Assembly (NCBI GenBank): GCA_900239685.1
Contig: OENT01000643.1
Span: forward strand, 25,541-89,540
DNA length: 64,000 nt
Origin: Rotaria macrura
Lineage: Eukaryota > Rotifera > Eurotatoria > Philodinida > Philodinidae
Direction: 5' to 3'
Notes under the pieces: model-generated
The model's database searches: none
The model's input: the letters and a program-made list of their open reading frames with translations, nothing else
What the model was told of the DNA's origin: nothing
Shown: positions 1 to 11,100 of the stretch, in pieces
Position numbering within the stretch: position 1 is the stretch's first letter
Layout of the letters: each line of letters opens with the position of its first letter
Program-made: the position numbers and the translations under genes

Positions 1-21
1 TAGTTTTACATTTGTCTTCAG

Positions 22-118
22 TGAAATTTCTGATGAGAAGAAAATTAATCGAGAAGGGACAAGTTTATGGGTACAACAAATCTTGAATGGATTTAAGAAT
101 TTTCACCAAATCATTGAG
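22..118 (+). CDS. possible internal exon upstream of the SOCS-box exon
   Basis: An open frame of about 32 codons lies between a possible acceptor (tttgtcttcag, ending at 21) and a possible donor (gag|gtttgg at 119). It reads E-I-S-D-E-K-K-I-N-R-E-G-T-S-L-W and continues to Q-I-I-E, a mix of charged and hydrophobic residues. It could be an exon of the same gene as the SOCS-box exon at 756. Its phase does not join that exon directly, so either another exon lies between or the guess is wrong. No domain is recognised. Confidence 0.25.
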
Positions 119-755
119 GTTTGGACTTGAATTTGAATTTGAATTTGGGTTATAGTTCGAATTTAGTTTCTAGATGTGAATTTGGTCTAGATTTAGATCA
201 CAAGATTGTTGGTATTGCTTTTCTCGGCTTAGATTTGGATTTGGACGGGATTTGTTTTCAATATCACATGAATCAAAATATGTAGTCGTGCTACACAGAA
301 ACCAAATCTCAAACGCAAATCTAAACAATTTCATTTCACTTTATAAGACTTGAGATTCTTTTCTCCCTTCTTGGACTTTCTCTTACAAAGTGTCATCAAA
401 TATGAGTAGTTTAAGATCGAATCCAAATTTATTTGGACCGAAGCCCAAGGCCTAGGATTCGTTACACCACTCGAAAAATTTATTAATTTCATTGTTGTTC
501 ACTTTTATTTCAGCAGTAAGAATACGTATTGAAGTACACCTAATTTTTAACAATCAATTTTCTGTTGATCTTACTTGGAGAGTACGTTGCATTTTAGAAT
601 TATAAACAGAAGAAAAACTAACGTCTTATTGAGCACTTTTCTCGACTAGTTCTTTTTCAGCTTGAAAAATAATGTACAATATTCATGAGAAGAATATCAT
701 CGCCCCATTTCATGTACAGTAGAATAATTTTTCTATAATTCTCTTTGATACATAG
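119..755. other. non-coding stretch with degenerate GAATTT-type simple repeat
   Basis: From about 125 to 260 the sequence is a loose repeat of gaattt/gatttgg hexamers. The rest is AT-rich with no coding signal that I can support. It is probably intron of the SOCS-box gene. Confidence 0.4.
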
Positions 756-1068
756 GTCTCGACAAGATGATCAATCGAATAGATCAATATTAGAACCGTT
801 GTTTTGTCAAGTACGTGACCGTATGAAACGAGGATTTCGATTGAAACAATTATGTCGAATGAAAATTCGATCCACTCTGGCGCAAAATAATAATCCATAT
901 ATTCTCGCTCAAGTTAATCAATTGAAAGACTTGTCTGATACAAATAAGGCTTATTTAACATATAACTTGGAAATATTACTCAATGATCCAGAAAAATTTT
1001 TCGAGTCAACACAACCACACAATGAACCGATATGGAATTCAAGTATTCCGCCACCCCCTGTTAATTAA
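756..1068 (+). CDS. C-terminal exon of a SOCS-box protein (partial gene)
   Basis: This terminal exon begins after an acceptor (gatacatag|g) and runs about 104 codons to a TAA at 1066-1068. Its centre carries a SOCS-box-like segment: a Leu-Lys-Gln-Leu-Cys-Arg core (LKQLCRMKIRSTL), then a hydrophobic LPLP-like stretch and L-K-D-L...K-A-Y-L-T-Y. This matches the BC-box plus Cul-box layout that recruits Elongin B/C and Cullin E3 ligases in ankyrin-, SPRY- or WD-SOCS proteins. The substrate-binding part is upstream, outside the window or in unrecognised exons, so the subfamily cannot be named. The exon starts with the last base of a split codon. A proline-rich tail (PPPPVN) ends the protein. The family call is fairly confident, but the gene is incomplete. 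Confidence 0.6.
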
Positions 1069-4000
1069 ATCAATGCCAACCCAATAATCGTCTTATTTTT
1101 ATTTTCGAATATGAATTATCTAAATTAGTATTTCAATTTTAAAATATGGTTTAAAACTGATTGATCGTATGATTCGTCGCTTTGTCAAATCATGAATACA
1201 TTTTTGCACTAACCATAGTTTTAAAATAACAAACGTGAAACATGTTTGTTGAAGTTTCACTATTGTCCATATTTTATCTCTAATGATCGATTTATATCCA
1301 AACAAAAGACTATGAATACAAATTCGTGCATGAGCGGAAGCCAGCGATTCTTTCAAACTCGAAAGGAATAGGCGACAGGAAATTTTTTAAAAGATAGAGG
1401 TTTCATTGATAATAGGATAGATAATCAAGTGTTATTCTTCTATGAAGACAAAGAAATCAATGCTTAATTACCACAATGACAAACCATTTGTATATTCCAC
1501 AGATGAATGGAAACAAAAAGAAAAACTAGCCAATAGTAGAAAGAAAATATCTGGGCATTTAAATATCTTCAAAAACTGCTCTTGCCGGTTAGATTATCAT
1601 TTTCGTTGACAGAGAAAGCAAAAAGTGTTGATATTTGATGTTTCTTCGTTGGTGTACATCTCTTGAAAGGAGATGAAATGAAATACATTTTCATTCTTAT
1701 GAATTCGATGTATGTCCCGATAGTAACGTGTACATGAAGGTATTGATACTTTTGCTTTCGTATTTTCTAAAGTACAATCACAAATAGAATTTATTCCGTA
1801 CGATTGCAATAAACCTGTTGTACTGTGAAGTACGAGGTTGACAATGTCAACTCGGAATGGATGCTTTTTGCTCATTCGAGTTGGAATGTGATATTTTAAA
1901 ATCCAAGTGCAGCTTTGTGAAGTTGGATTTGCAGATAGAGAAGTTGCCAATCTCTATTGATAGTCGTTCTAGTTCTGCATTTACAGATACAGTCAGCAAG
2001 AAAAAAGTGAATTAAAAATAACGGCTTGTACGATTCAACTAGCCATAACTAAGGGCAATTTACAAAACTGAAATTTCTTTTCGCACCTTAATCTTCTCAA
2101 CGTAAGGAATACAGATATCAGAAATAATCATGTTGTACTTATCGGTTCTCTTTCTAACAGTGCCTGTCGAAAACCTTTTGTTTCAAATAATCAACAATTA
2201 AAAAGAAACTCCAAGAATGAATTGCAATGTTGAAATTTGTCTGATATGATCATATTCAATCCACGATCAAAATCAATAGCATGAAACAGAAATCAACATG
2301 AACTAGAAAAGAAATTATTTGCCCACAGACATGCAAAGGTTATAAAATATCAAGCCTCTATCTTTATATTTATCTGCTTGAAATCAACGAAGCATAATAG
2401 GTTTTTTCCAACTACTCTGTACTGATGTAAATGTTCGTTATCAACTTTTCTCAAATCATGTTGAATAATATTATTATTACACTTGACATTGGTATAGCTT
2501 CATGAATGGACATTGAAGCAACTTGTTGAATGAATACCTAACTTTTAAACTACTCTATCGACAGTAGAATAATGTAGTAGTTTATCGGTGCAACTAACGA
2601 TTCGAATGTCTCAACAAGGAAGAGAGATTCAATTGAAAATAATTCGAAGACAATAGGAACGCATCTGAAAAAACTTGCACAAAAATTTGCAATTTCTTCA
2701 CACTAAACATTGACAAAAATAAAAAATTATTCATGTGTGCATTTGAAATGCCATTGACGCATTAAAAGAAACATGCCTGTTTTAATGATTTTTTAGTTTT
2801 CGAAATTTCATGAAACTAATAAAATCACACGTTGTATTCATTCTGAAGATAGCGTCTCATTTATGTTGTTTATTATTTACGTTCGTTCTTTCTTTTTCTT
2901 TTCTCTTTATTTTAAACCTATTTTGGGTCATAGTATCCGACAGCAAAGCTCGTGCAAGTCTTTTCTCAAACTCTATGTAACATAAAGCTTCCCTTATTAA
3001 TCATGAGTTTTTCTTACAGTACGAGTTTATTCGCTTACGAATACTGCTGACTTACTACGAGAATCGAGTGAGATCGGACATGAATAAATGATGAAAGATA
3101 TGACGCTACGATTTGCCTCGTGGAATAACCAACTACCCTTAATGAAAGATCCCTCGTTGTCTTCTATTATGTTTTACATTTCAAACGTTTTAGACTGACC
3201 TTCTAACATAATTTCGAATGGATGAAGAGTAAAATAAAGGACTAGCAATGATATGACAATTTTTCATTCCCTTATTTTTCTCGAAAGAATATTAACTGAG
3301 GTTACCTCGGGGGCCTTCAAAAAATTCATGCCTTCGTTAAAAATAACATTATGAACTATAATGAGAATTTGATTTTGACACAAAACATTTTTTTTCTTTG
3401 AAAAATGTTAAGGAATGAAAAATGGTGTTGACATCACTAATGTTTTATAAAATTTTAGTTAAAATCAGTTCATTTCGTTCATATCTCAAGTACAACGTAT
3501 AAATACTAAAACAGGTAAGATCAAAATATAGAATACAACAATTTAAATTTGCTTTTTCAAGAACTATTTCAAATAGCTGCTATATTTCATCGTTTTAGTT
3601 ACTTATAAAAAATATGAATCGTTTTTTCAACATATTGAAATAATTCAAGAAAAGTAAATTCTATTAAAAAAAACGAAATGTTTTCTTTCCAACGAGTCGG
3701 TTCTTCTATTAAATGCGCAGGTTTCATTCATTGATCTGAATATTGTATGTGAAGTTAAATGTTTAAATGGTTTTAAAGTTCAATAATACTCTGATTATCG
3801 TACAATCAAATAAAGACTATTCACCATTTTACAAGAAAAATAAATTTGAAAATCTAGAAAATTTTATTCACATATCAGTAACCTGGAAGTTTTATCTGTA
3901 AAGTTGTTGACACCGCTGTTTAGAAAGTGCTCGAAACTTTCTTTCAATAGAATAATAAATACGTCATCGACAGCGAAGAAAAGCCTTTATGAAAGTTAAT

Positions 4001-4080
4001 GATCAAACATGTTCGTTTTGAATAATGATAGAAAAAAGTGAATCAACTTTAAAATTTTATTTTTCAGAAAACTTTCTCGA
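1069..4080. other. gene-poor AT-rich stretch
   Basis: I see no supported gene. A 118-codon open frame on the minus strand (1597-1956) starts right after a possible acceptor but shows no domain and no ATG. A possible acceptor (tttttcag, ending at 4066) lies just before the gene at 4081, so that gene may have a 5' UTR intron or an unseen upstream exon. Confidence 0.4.
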
Positions 4081-4818
4081 ATGGCAGCTAATAATTGCGA
4101 TGAAAATGACCTTGAACGCATCATTCAAAATTTTAATCCAACCAGCTTTTTCCAACTTCATGCATATATGTTCGAAAAGAAAGGTGATCTCCGATATTGC
4201 AATCAGGAACCATTGAGATTAGTTTGTGGTAGATGGGACTATTACACTCCATTTAAAGGTTGGATACGTTATGGGTTGAACATGGATAAATTTGGTTCGA
4301 GTGGTTCACAATGGCTTGCCTGTGATGGTGCTGTTGGCGAATGGGCTGTTGGATTTCATGGGATTCCTCGTGATGTATTAGAAGTATTAAGGCACATAGC
4401 TATTGACGGTTTCAAAGTTTTTCAAGGCAAAAACAGTGACTGGGGTGTATCATCAAAAGATATTGGTGCAAATGCATCTTCATTCAATAAGAAAACATGT
4501 GGACATGGTGTCTTCCTAACACGAAAACTGAAACACTTAACAGACAACATTGAACATTGCCGATTAATGAAACCCATTCAATACAATAGACATTACTATG
4601 TGGAGATAGCTCTACAATGTCGAATTAACCCAAAAAGAATTCGAGTACCACAATGTTCCCAAAACGAGTATTATATCGTGAATGATCCAACCTATGTTCG
4701 TCCATATGGCATTCTTATTCGCTTCTTAACTGAGGCACAAGCAAAATCTATTTTTGACGACAACAATTTTAGTCTAGTACCTGCCATTCTATTTGTTAAA
4801 AAAGAGACAAATTCGTAG
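4081..4818 (+). CDS. GEWAV-HG domain protein, possible ADP-ribosyltransferase-like fold
   Basis: A single open frame of 245 residues starts at ATG 4081. Residues 1-45 form a short N-terminal extension. Residues 57-213 form a domain with these landmarks: G-W-I-R-Y-G-L-N at 60-67, Q-W-L-A-C-D-G at 77-83, GEWAVGFHG at 86-94, GHGVFLT at 141-147, a Y-Y-V-E-I-A-L-Q-C-R strand near 172-181, and V-N-D-P...R-P-Y-G-I-L-I-R at 200-214. The same landmarks in the same order occur in the minus-strand gene at 40103-41520, so the two are paralogues sharing one domain. The HG dipeptide followed about 50 residues later by a GVFLT strand recalls the H...Y arrangement of PARP-type ADP-ribosyltransferases, but this is only an inference. 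No signal peptide or membrane helix is visible. An acceptor-like site at 4066 leaves open an upstream exon. Function is unknown. Confidence 0.75.
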   Translation: MAANNCDENDLERIIQNFNPTSFFQLHAYMFEKKGDLRYCNQEPLRLVCGRWDYYTPFKGWIRYGLNMDKFGSSGSQWLACDGAVGEWAVGFHGIPRDVLEVLRHIAIDGFKVFQGKNSDWGVSSKDIGANASSFNKKTCGHGVFLTRKLKHLTDNIEHCRLMKPIQYNRHYYVEIALQCRINPKRIRVPQCSQNEYYIVNDPTYVRPYGILIRFLTEAQAKSIFDDNNFSLVPAILFVKKETNS

Positions 4819-5630
4819 TACATAAAAGTCGACGAAATATTTTCGCAGTGTAAACTTTACACCAATCGATTCTTGCCCCTATTGAATGACTCGTTTTTAA
4901 AACAAGATTAAATGTGATTCTCTTTTTTTTCACTTTCTAGTGCATAAAATTATCTTTTATTTTTCGTGTTATTCGTTTTGGTCAATTTCGAATGACCATG
5001 ATTGAAATCGATAATTATAGCAGATTATTTGAGTTAGAAGTAGAATCTTTCAACTTCGAATCAGTTTCATTAGAATGTCGTTCTTTTTTATCTTGTAAGC
5101 ATGACTGTAGATATTTAAACTTTGGGTTTATCAGTTTGGTAATTTAATGGTCACAGTTTATGTAATGGGACTCTACAAAGAACAATATTCAACCTAGCAT
5201 GAATATTTGTATCATCACTTATTATATAAGAGATTTTTATTGAATCACTGATCTAGAAACATAAAAGTTAAATCTGCCAATACCATGATGTTTGGCTATG
5301 TAGGCACTACTTATTATAGTAAAATGAAAAACTACTCTCGCCTCTGAGCCTATAACTCATTCAAAGTACGACAAATACAAGATTAGTTCCGAGATACCTA
5401 TTGATTAATGATGGTATTCTGTGAAAATAAAATGTGATACATGGAAAATGTTGGTCACTATGAACGGTGTTAATAGTCACAGACATTCATTGACAATAGC
5501 CAACGAAATTCAATCAACCAAAAACATAAGGTCAAAAGTTTTTCAATTACCAAATAGAAAACTTGCCTAAAAAATTAACTTCTAACTAATTAGTTCGGTT
5601 TTCATTTTAAGCAGACATACGAGTTCTTAT
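4819..5630. other. intergenic, nothing recognised
   Basis: This is an AT-rich spacer between the convergent gene at 4081-4818 and the tail-collar gene. No coding segment, repeat or RNA gene was recognised. Confidence 0.4.
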
Positions 5631-8111
5631 TCATGTCCGAATTATGTAATGAACTGATTGATACGGAGGCATCATGTTAATAGTTTGACCCCAGCCTTCG
5701 GAATCTGTAGAACCATTTATTGCATGTTGATGGCTTCCACTGCTATTCACGGACAGATTTGTATAGCCTACAGCGGTATGTTGAGAATGAGTTCCAAGAC
5801 TGCCACCACCACTGCTAGTCAAATTGTTGAAATTTAATGTGTAGTTACCCTTGGCAAAAGGTCCAGTCTTTGGCGATCCTAAATGACTATGTCCTGGATC
5901 ATAGAGTTCGTGTTCATGTAGTCCATCGGTAATTGCTAAAAGGGAACCATGGCCGTGTTGATGTGAAGGGAGCTCTGATACAGAGAGTATATGTGTTGCA
6001 GCGCCACCAGCGACTAATTCACTATCACTACTACCATTGCTACCCAGTGGAAAACGAAAGCGAAAATCAGGCAGATTGAATGTATCATTACCGTTGCCTG
6101 AACCGTAAATAACACCGATTACATTAAATAAGTCACTATAGGTAATGCGAGAAACCTCTGATCCATCACAGAATAACCAAACATGTGTTGAACCTTGCAA
6201 ATTCGAAAGATTACCAGTAAACAATATGATTGTGCCAGGTGGAATCTCTGAAATAGTGAAGATTCTTTGTTAAATCGCATCTATGGATAGTGAAACCTAA
6301 CTTAATTTTAGTCTATGCTAAGAGAATATGAATTCATTTTCGTGACTATTACTGATCGAATAATGAAGATAAAATAGAACTAGTTTTATTTTGTACGCAC
6401 AGATTATCGTCCAATAATATAATATGGGTTTGAATGTATGCGCATGAGACTCTCTTTGAGTAACATCGAGTGTGATTTTGGATGATATTGGTCGTGAAAG
6501 ACAAATCTACGATAGAGCAGTAAATCTTCTCAAGAAGAATAAAACGATTAATGCCTTCGACATGAGAAGAAGAATTGGCTCGGTTGTAAAAATTTGAGAA
6601 CGCTATTGATCAACAAGTATCAATAAAAGCTTTCTCTTTTGCAATAGAACTATTTATCGATAATAGATTTCTATTCATCGATCGATAGAGACGAGAACTT
6701 AGAGTTTCTATCTATGGTATAAAAACTGCGAAAGAGTAATGTCTGTTCATGGCTCACTTGAAAAAATTAGAAATTTTTCAAGATAAAAACCGATTGAAAG
6801 GCATTTTTTGACGTAAGAGAGTTCCAAAATTAAAAAACAAATATTGCTCGTCATCCAAAGTTCTCGTTTAACTAGACTTGTAACCCAACGAATGATATCT
6901 TACCTTTATTCTAATGTAGCTGCTATATGTACCTTTTCATGAATTACATCCTGTGTCTTTTTCTCAAAAGAATCAAGTGATTTGCTTTTTCTTCAGTGCG
7001 AATTCGCATGTGAACTTAGATATGTCAGTGAGAATCGATTTCAGAGTTCTTATTTTTACTCATAGTATTGCCTATGCTGATATGTAGTGAAAAAGATTCT
7101 TAGAAAAATTTCTCTTGATCATCTATATCGTAAGTAGCTCATGAACATTTTCCAAGTATCATCCTAGGAAAGTGGTCTGTATTTAAATCTTATAAAGATT
7201 GCTGGAAATGTCTCCTCTTTTTGTTACGTAATAAATGAAGATAAAAATCTATGGTTCTACAATTGCCTTAGAGTCAAGACATTGATACATACGTACATCC
7301 AACAACTCGTAAAATTTTCCTAATTCTAATCAACTTCAATGAACACTTAGCTATTGGAAGTTTATTCGGTAAATCAGCATTGAATCTAATTCTATAAAGT
7401 TTGATTGAAGCTGACGGTGTAGTTTCGTAGAACGTCGAGGAAAATTTTCTAAAAGTTAATTTTTTTGTCTATCTCTTTCTAAAAGATCGAAGAGGACATA
7501 TCTTCTGAATGCTGATGCTCAGTGATATATCAGCATCAATCTGCGTACAGTTTTCTGTCTGTAGTGACTTAAAACTTCAATGTCGAAGCATGTGACGTAT
7601 TAGTGTGTCTGTCTATTTTTGCATATATTGAAAAACTGAGAATATTTAGAAATTCTGATAGGATTGTTCAACTCTCTCAATGAATCACTGATTGACTGCT
7701 AGGCGCATGGACATGATTTGTCACGTCAAAAATTACCATTGGTTATAATGACTCCTGTTTTGTAATGTAATGGTATCAACCAAAATGCAATTATAGTTGC
7801 TAATATAACGCCATTGACGAGTATGCCTATTACCATACCTTGAAAAAGTGGTGCCATCCACAACGGACACTGTACCGGCTTACATATTGATTTTAACCTT
7901 GCAGATGAAATCGAAAAAGTTAATGTTTCAAATAAATGCTTGATTGTATTTACTTCGTCATCTTATCTTTTGCTGCTCTAATTTCATTGGTATTTTTAGG
8001 TTCCGCATTTTCTTCCCAAGCTATTCGGTAGTCAGAAACGTTTTCAACTTCTGGTATTGACCAGTTACTCACTGGGTTGTGCGTCTGGATTTCTATGACC
8101 GTTGCCGACAT
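5631..8111 (-). CDS. type II membrane protein with phage-type tail-collar ectodomain
   Basis: Three exons are read: 8111-7954, 7897-7737 and 6247-5631. Introns are 56 nt (GTAAAT...CAAG) and 1489 nt (GTAATT...TTCAG). Phases join exactly, giving 311 residues from ATG 8111 to the stop at 5631. Residues 1-70 are polar and presumably cytosolic. About 71-95 form one hydrophobic helix (from GMVIGILVNGVILATIIAFW). There is no signal peptide, so the C-terminus should face outward. From about 108 the ectodomain matches the tail-collar family of tail fibres and microcystin-dependent proteins: P-P-G-T-I-I near 109-114, a W-L-F-C-D-G motif near 130-135, then T-Y-S-D-L-F, and N-L-P-D-F-R-F-R-F-P-L-G. The rest is Gly/Ser-rich with many His-x-His pairs (HQH, HGH, HEH, HSH), which in T4 fibre tips bind metal. 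The long second intron could hide an exon. The domain is normally viral or bacterial, while the gene is plainly eukaryotic, which suggests a captured and domesticated domain. Confidence 0.85.
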
Positions 8112-11100
8112 GAATTGCTAAAGAAATGTACTTCACCAAAACGAAACTTACAGTTGATGCAAATCTCATTTTCTTTTTGTTACTTTCTCAATATATTAGC
8201 ATATTGTTATGGGAGAATTAATTATATTCGTCAGCTTTCGTCTCCTTTCCTTTGCTTTAGAATACAAAACAACAAAGCACATCAGTAAGTCGATGAGGCT
8301 TCTTTTCATTATGAATTCTCTACTAAGAAGTTTTTAATCGATCTACAAGAGTGAAGGATAAATCAATTTTCTCAATAGTATTCAATTTATGTCACAGGTC
8401 ACATAGTTTACAATGACACAGGATAGACGTAAACATATTTATAATCACTAAGGTCCTTCAAAACTTGGTGAGGTTATTACATAAATCTATAAGATGAATG
8501 AAATCGAATGAAAACTTGCATGAAACTTCTTTTCGCACAATATTAGTCCATTCCATAAATTACTAAATCGTTTAATCATTTCGAACTTTCACATTTCGCT
8601 TTTAATAGCATGAATGATATCAGTATGAACATTTCGTTTATAATTATCATCGATGTATTTCTGACATTCAGTTATGTTCACATTCGCTGAGATTAGTAAT
8701 TTTGAGTATAGATCAATTATTGAAGAATTTCAACGATAAAAAGATATTGCTATTAAAACTTAAAGCAGTAGAACATGTAATAAAGAAGAAAACTCAACTA
8801 TAAGATAGTCCATCATATTTATTGACATGCAGTATTGTTAACAAATCAGTGGAAATTTATTTCAAAGTAGCCTAGAAATTTCAAATACTGATAGTCAACT
8901 TTTAAGCATCCTCAAAACATTCGATGGAGTTTATACGATATTGCGATAATAGGGAAGCATAAATTATGGTGTATGTTCATTTAATACACAATTTTTATCC
9001 TTATTGCATTAAGAGAGAGCTTCGTAGGCTAAATATTTTGGTTTGAAGAATTCAAAACGAATTGCGTTCATGAGTCAGATTGAATAAAGTCTCGTAAGAG
9101 TGTGTGACAGAAAATGTTAAGAAAGAAAGGAAGAGTAACGATGCAAGAAAGTAGAAGAAAGACGACATAAATAAAATTATTATTCTGATGAAGTGCCACT
9201 TTCATGATGAGAAGAAATACTTCAGTAGTCTAGATTAGACATCGATAATAAATAACCTATTCTTGTAATTATCGTAAGGTCAGCGTGTATATTTTTTTGA
9301 TCTCGATCGCATGCATAATTGATGACTAGTGCTCGATTCGATCATTAAATATTTATGTTCCAGTTATTGTTATTAAATCTAAAATAAAAAATTTTCTATT
9401 ACAGAGTTCTAGCACGTATTCATATGAGTATATTTGTGTTTGGAGGTGTGAAGTAAACTCTCATTGACATACGAAAAGTTTTGCTTGCCACATAATTCTT
9501 GATTTCAATTAACAATCGATAGAGGACAATAATATTCCTAACTGAAAGTTGCTATATCATACAATGACAAACTACATTCGGGATAAATGCACTGCGATGC
9601 TTGCTGAACTTTCAAAAAAAAAACAATCAGTCATTGATAGTATATCTACGAAATATTGAGATAAACTTTCTCAGTGTACTTGCATGATATGATATCATTT
9701 TGAGAGAATTTATTTCTGTGAGTTTTTATCCGTTGGACTGTCTATGTGCTACTAATGCATCAAATGACATAGACAAACGTTTCTACACTTGGAATAATTC
9801 TTATTTCCTTACGAATGAGTTTAGAATCGGAAAAAAATTCAAGTAATGTTCTGATTTGATGATTCATTTATATTTTATCGATATACTTATTTCGAACTGT
9901 AAATCATCACCTAGTGAATCTGATAGTTTCTTAAACAGAAATCAAGGAAATTAATCGCAACTATTTAGCTAGTTATCGCCTAAGCATCATACTTTATTGG
10001 AAGAGTCGACAATACTAAGAACTGTTGGTTCCCAATCATACTTGTTTTTTCATAAGTGAGCGTTTTGATCTACGTATTTCAATATTGCTATAATGTTCTT
10101 CTTCCATTGATTCAATGCTCCGTTTTAAATATGTCATCAGCTGGAACATCAAAGGATCAGTTATTTTCGGCATGGTATCTCAAAATAAATCTTATGCTAA
10201 TTCACAATTTGCAACAATAGTCATTTTCAAAATTATTTTATTAACCTCCAAAAACGATGAATGAGGCGCACGATATTATCGATTCAGTAGAAATATGGAA
10301 GAAAAACTAATTTCTATGAGAGACAAGTATTAAAACAAGATATGTACTCGATGCATTGAACAATAGAGCAAAAGTACAGAAAAGGACCAAAAATGAACGT
10401 TATATGTTGTGAGTGAGACGTAAAACTAAGTCCTGAAACAGACAGACAGACCAACATTTAGTCCGTCGTGCATATGGTTTCTAATCTGATATATTTTCTT
10501 CATATGATGATGTTGGCAAAGAACCATTGTTCAAATCGAGACATAATATCATACAATGCTAGGTTAACTCATATAGGCCATGAGTTCGTAATGCGTGTAA
10601 AAAAGAAATCCCTGATAGACGAACAGTATTTCCATTATTCAATAGAAAAAACCTGTCCTCACAATAAAGGTTCATTAGACTTCTGTTGCAAACAAACTCT
10701 TCTGTCTCATACAGTGAAGTTTGAAATATTCCTTCAATACCTACGAAACTACCTCATATGTTTATAGAGTATGTATGCGAACATGAATTTCAATTTATAT
10801 ATCCAAGGTTGCCGCAAAGTGTACATAGGGAATAAGTGGTGAACGGAGTTCAAGATTTTCGTTGAACTTTCCTCTTCTTTAAAATTTCCATATATCATCG
10901 AACAAGAAAAACTGAATTTTCAGATATTCAGCATGATCTGTGACCTTTCTTCTCCGTGACACTAGGAACTCTCCTCACTATACCAGAATTTAGAAACTAG
11001 AGGCAGTTGCGTAACCAGGATTTTAAGATCAGCGAGCAAACTTTCTAATGATGAGTCAAAAACGTTTTGACCCAATAAAATACTGATAACGTAAAAAAAT

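Noticed and set aside
1597-1956. 118-codon minus-strand open frame beginning after AATAG
   Set aside because: No ATG, no domain, no partner exon. Its composition is compatible with chance in AT-rich DNA.
10468-10767. 99-codon plus-strand open frame
   Set aside because: No recognisable motif, no splice context, and no similarity to any family I know.
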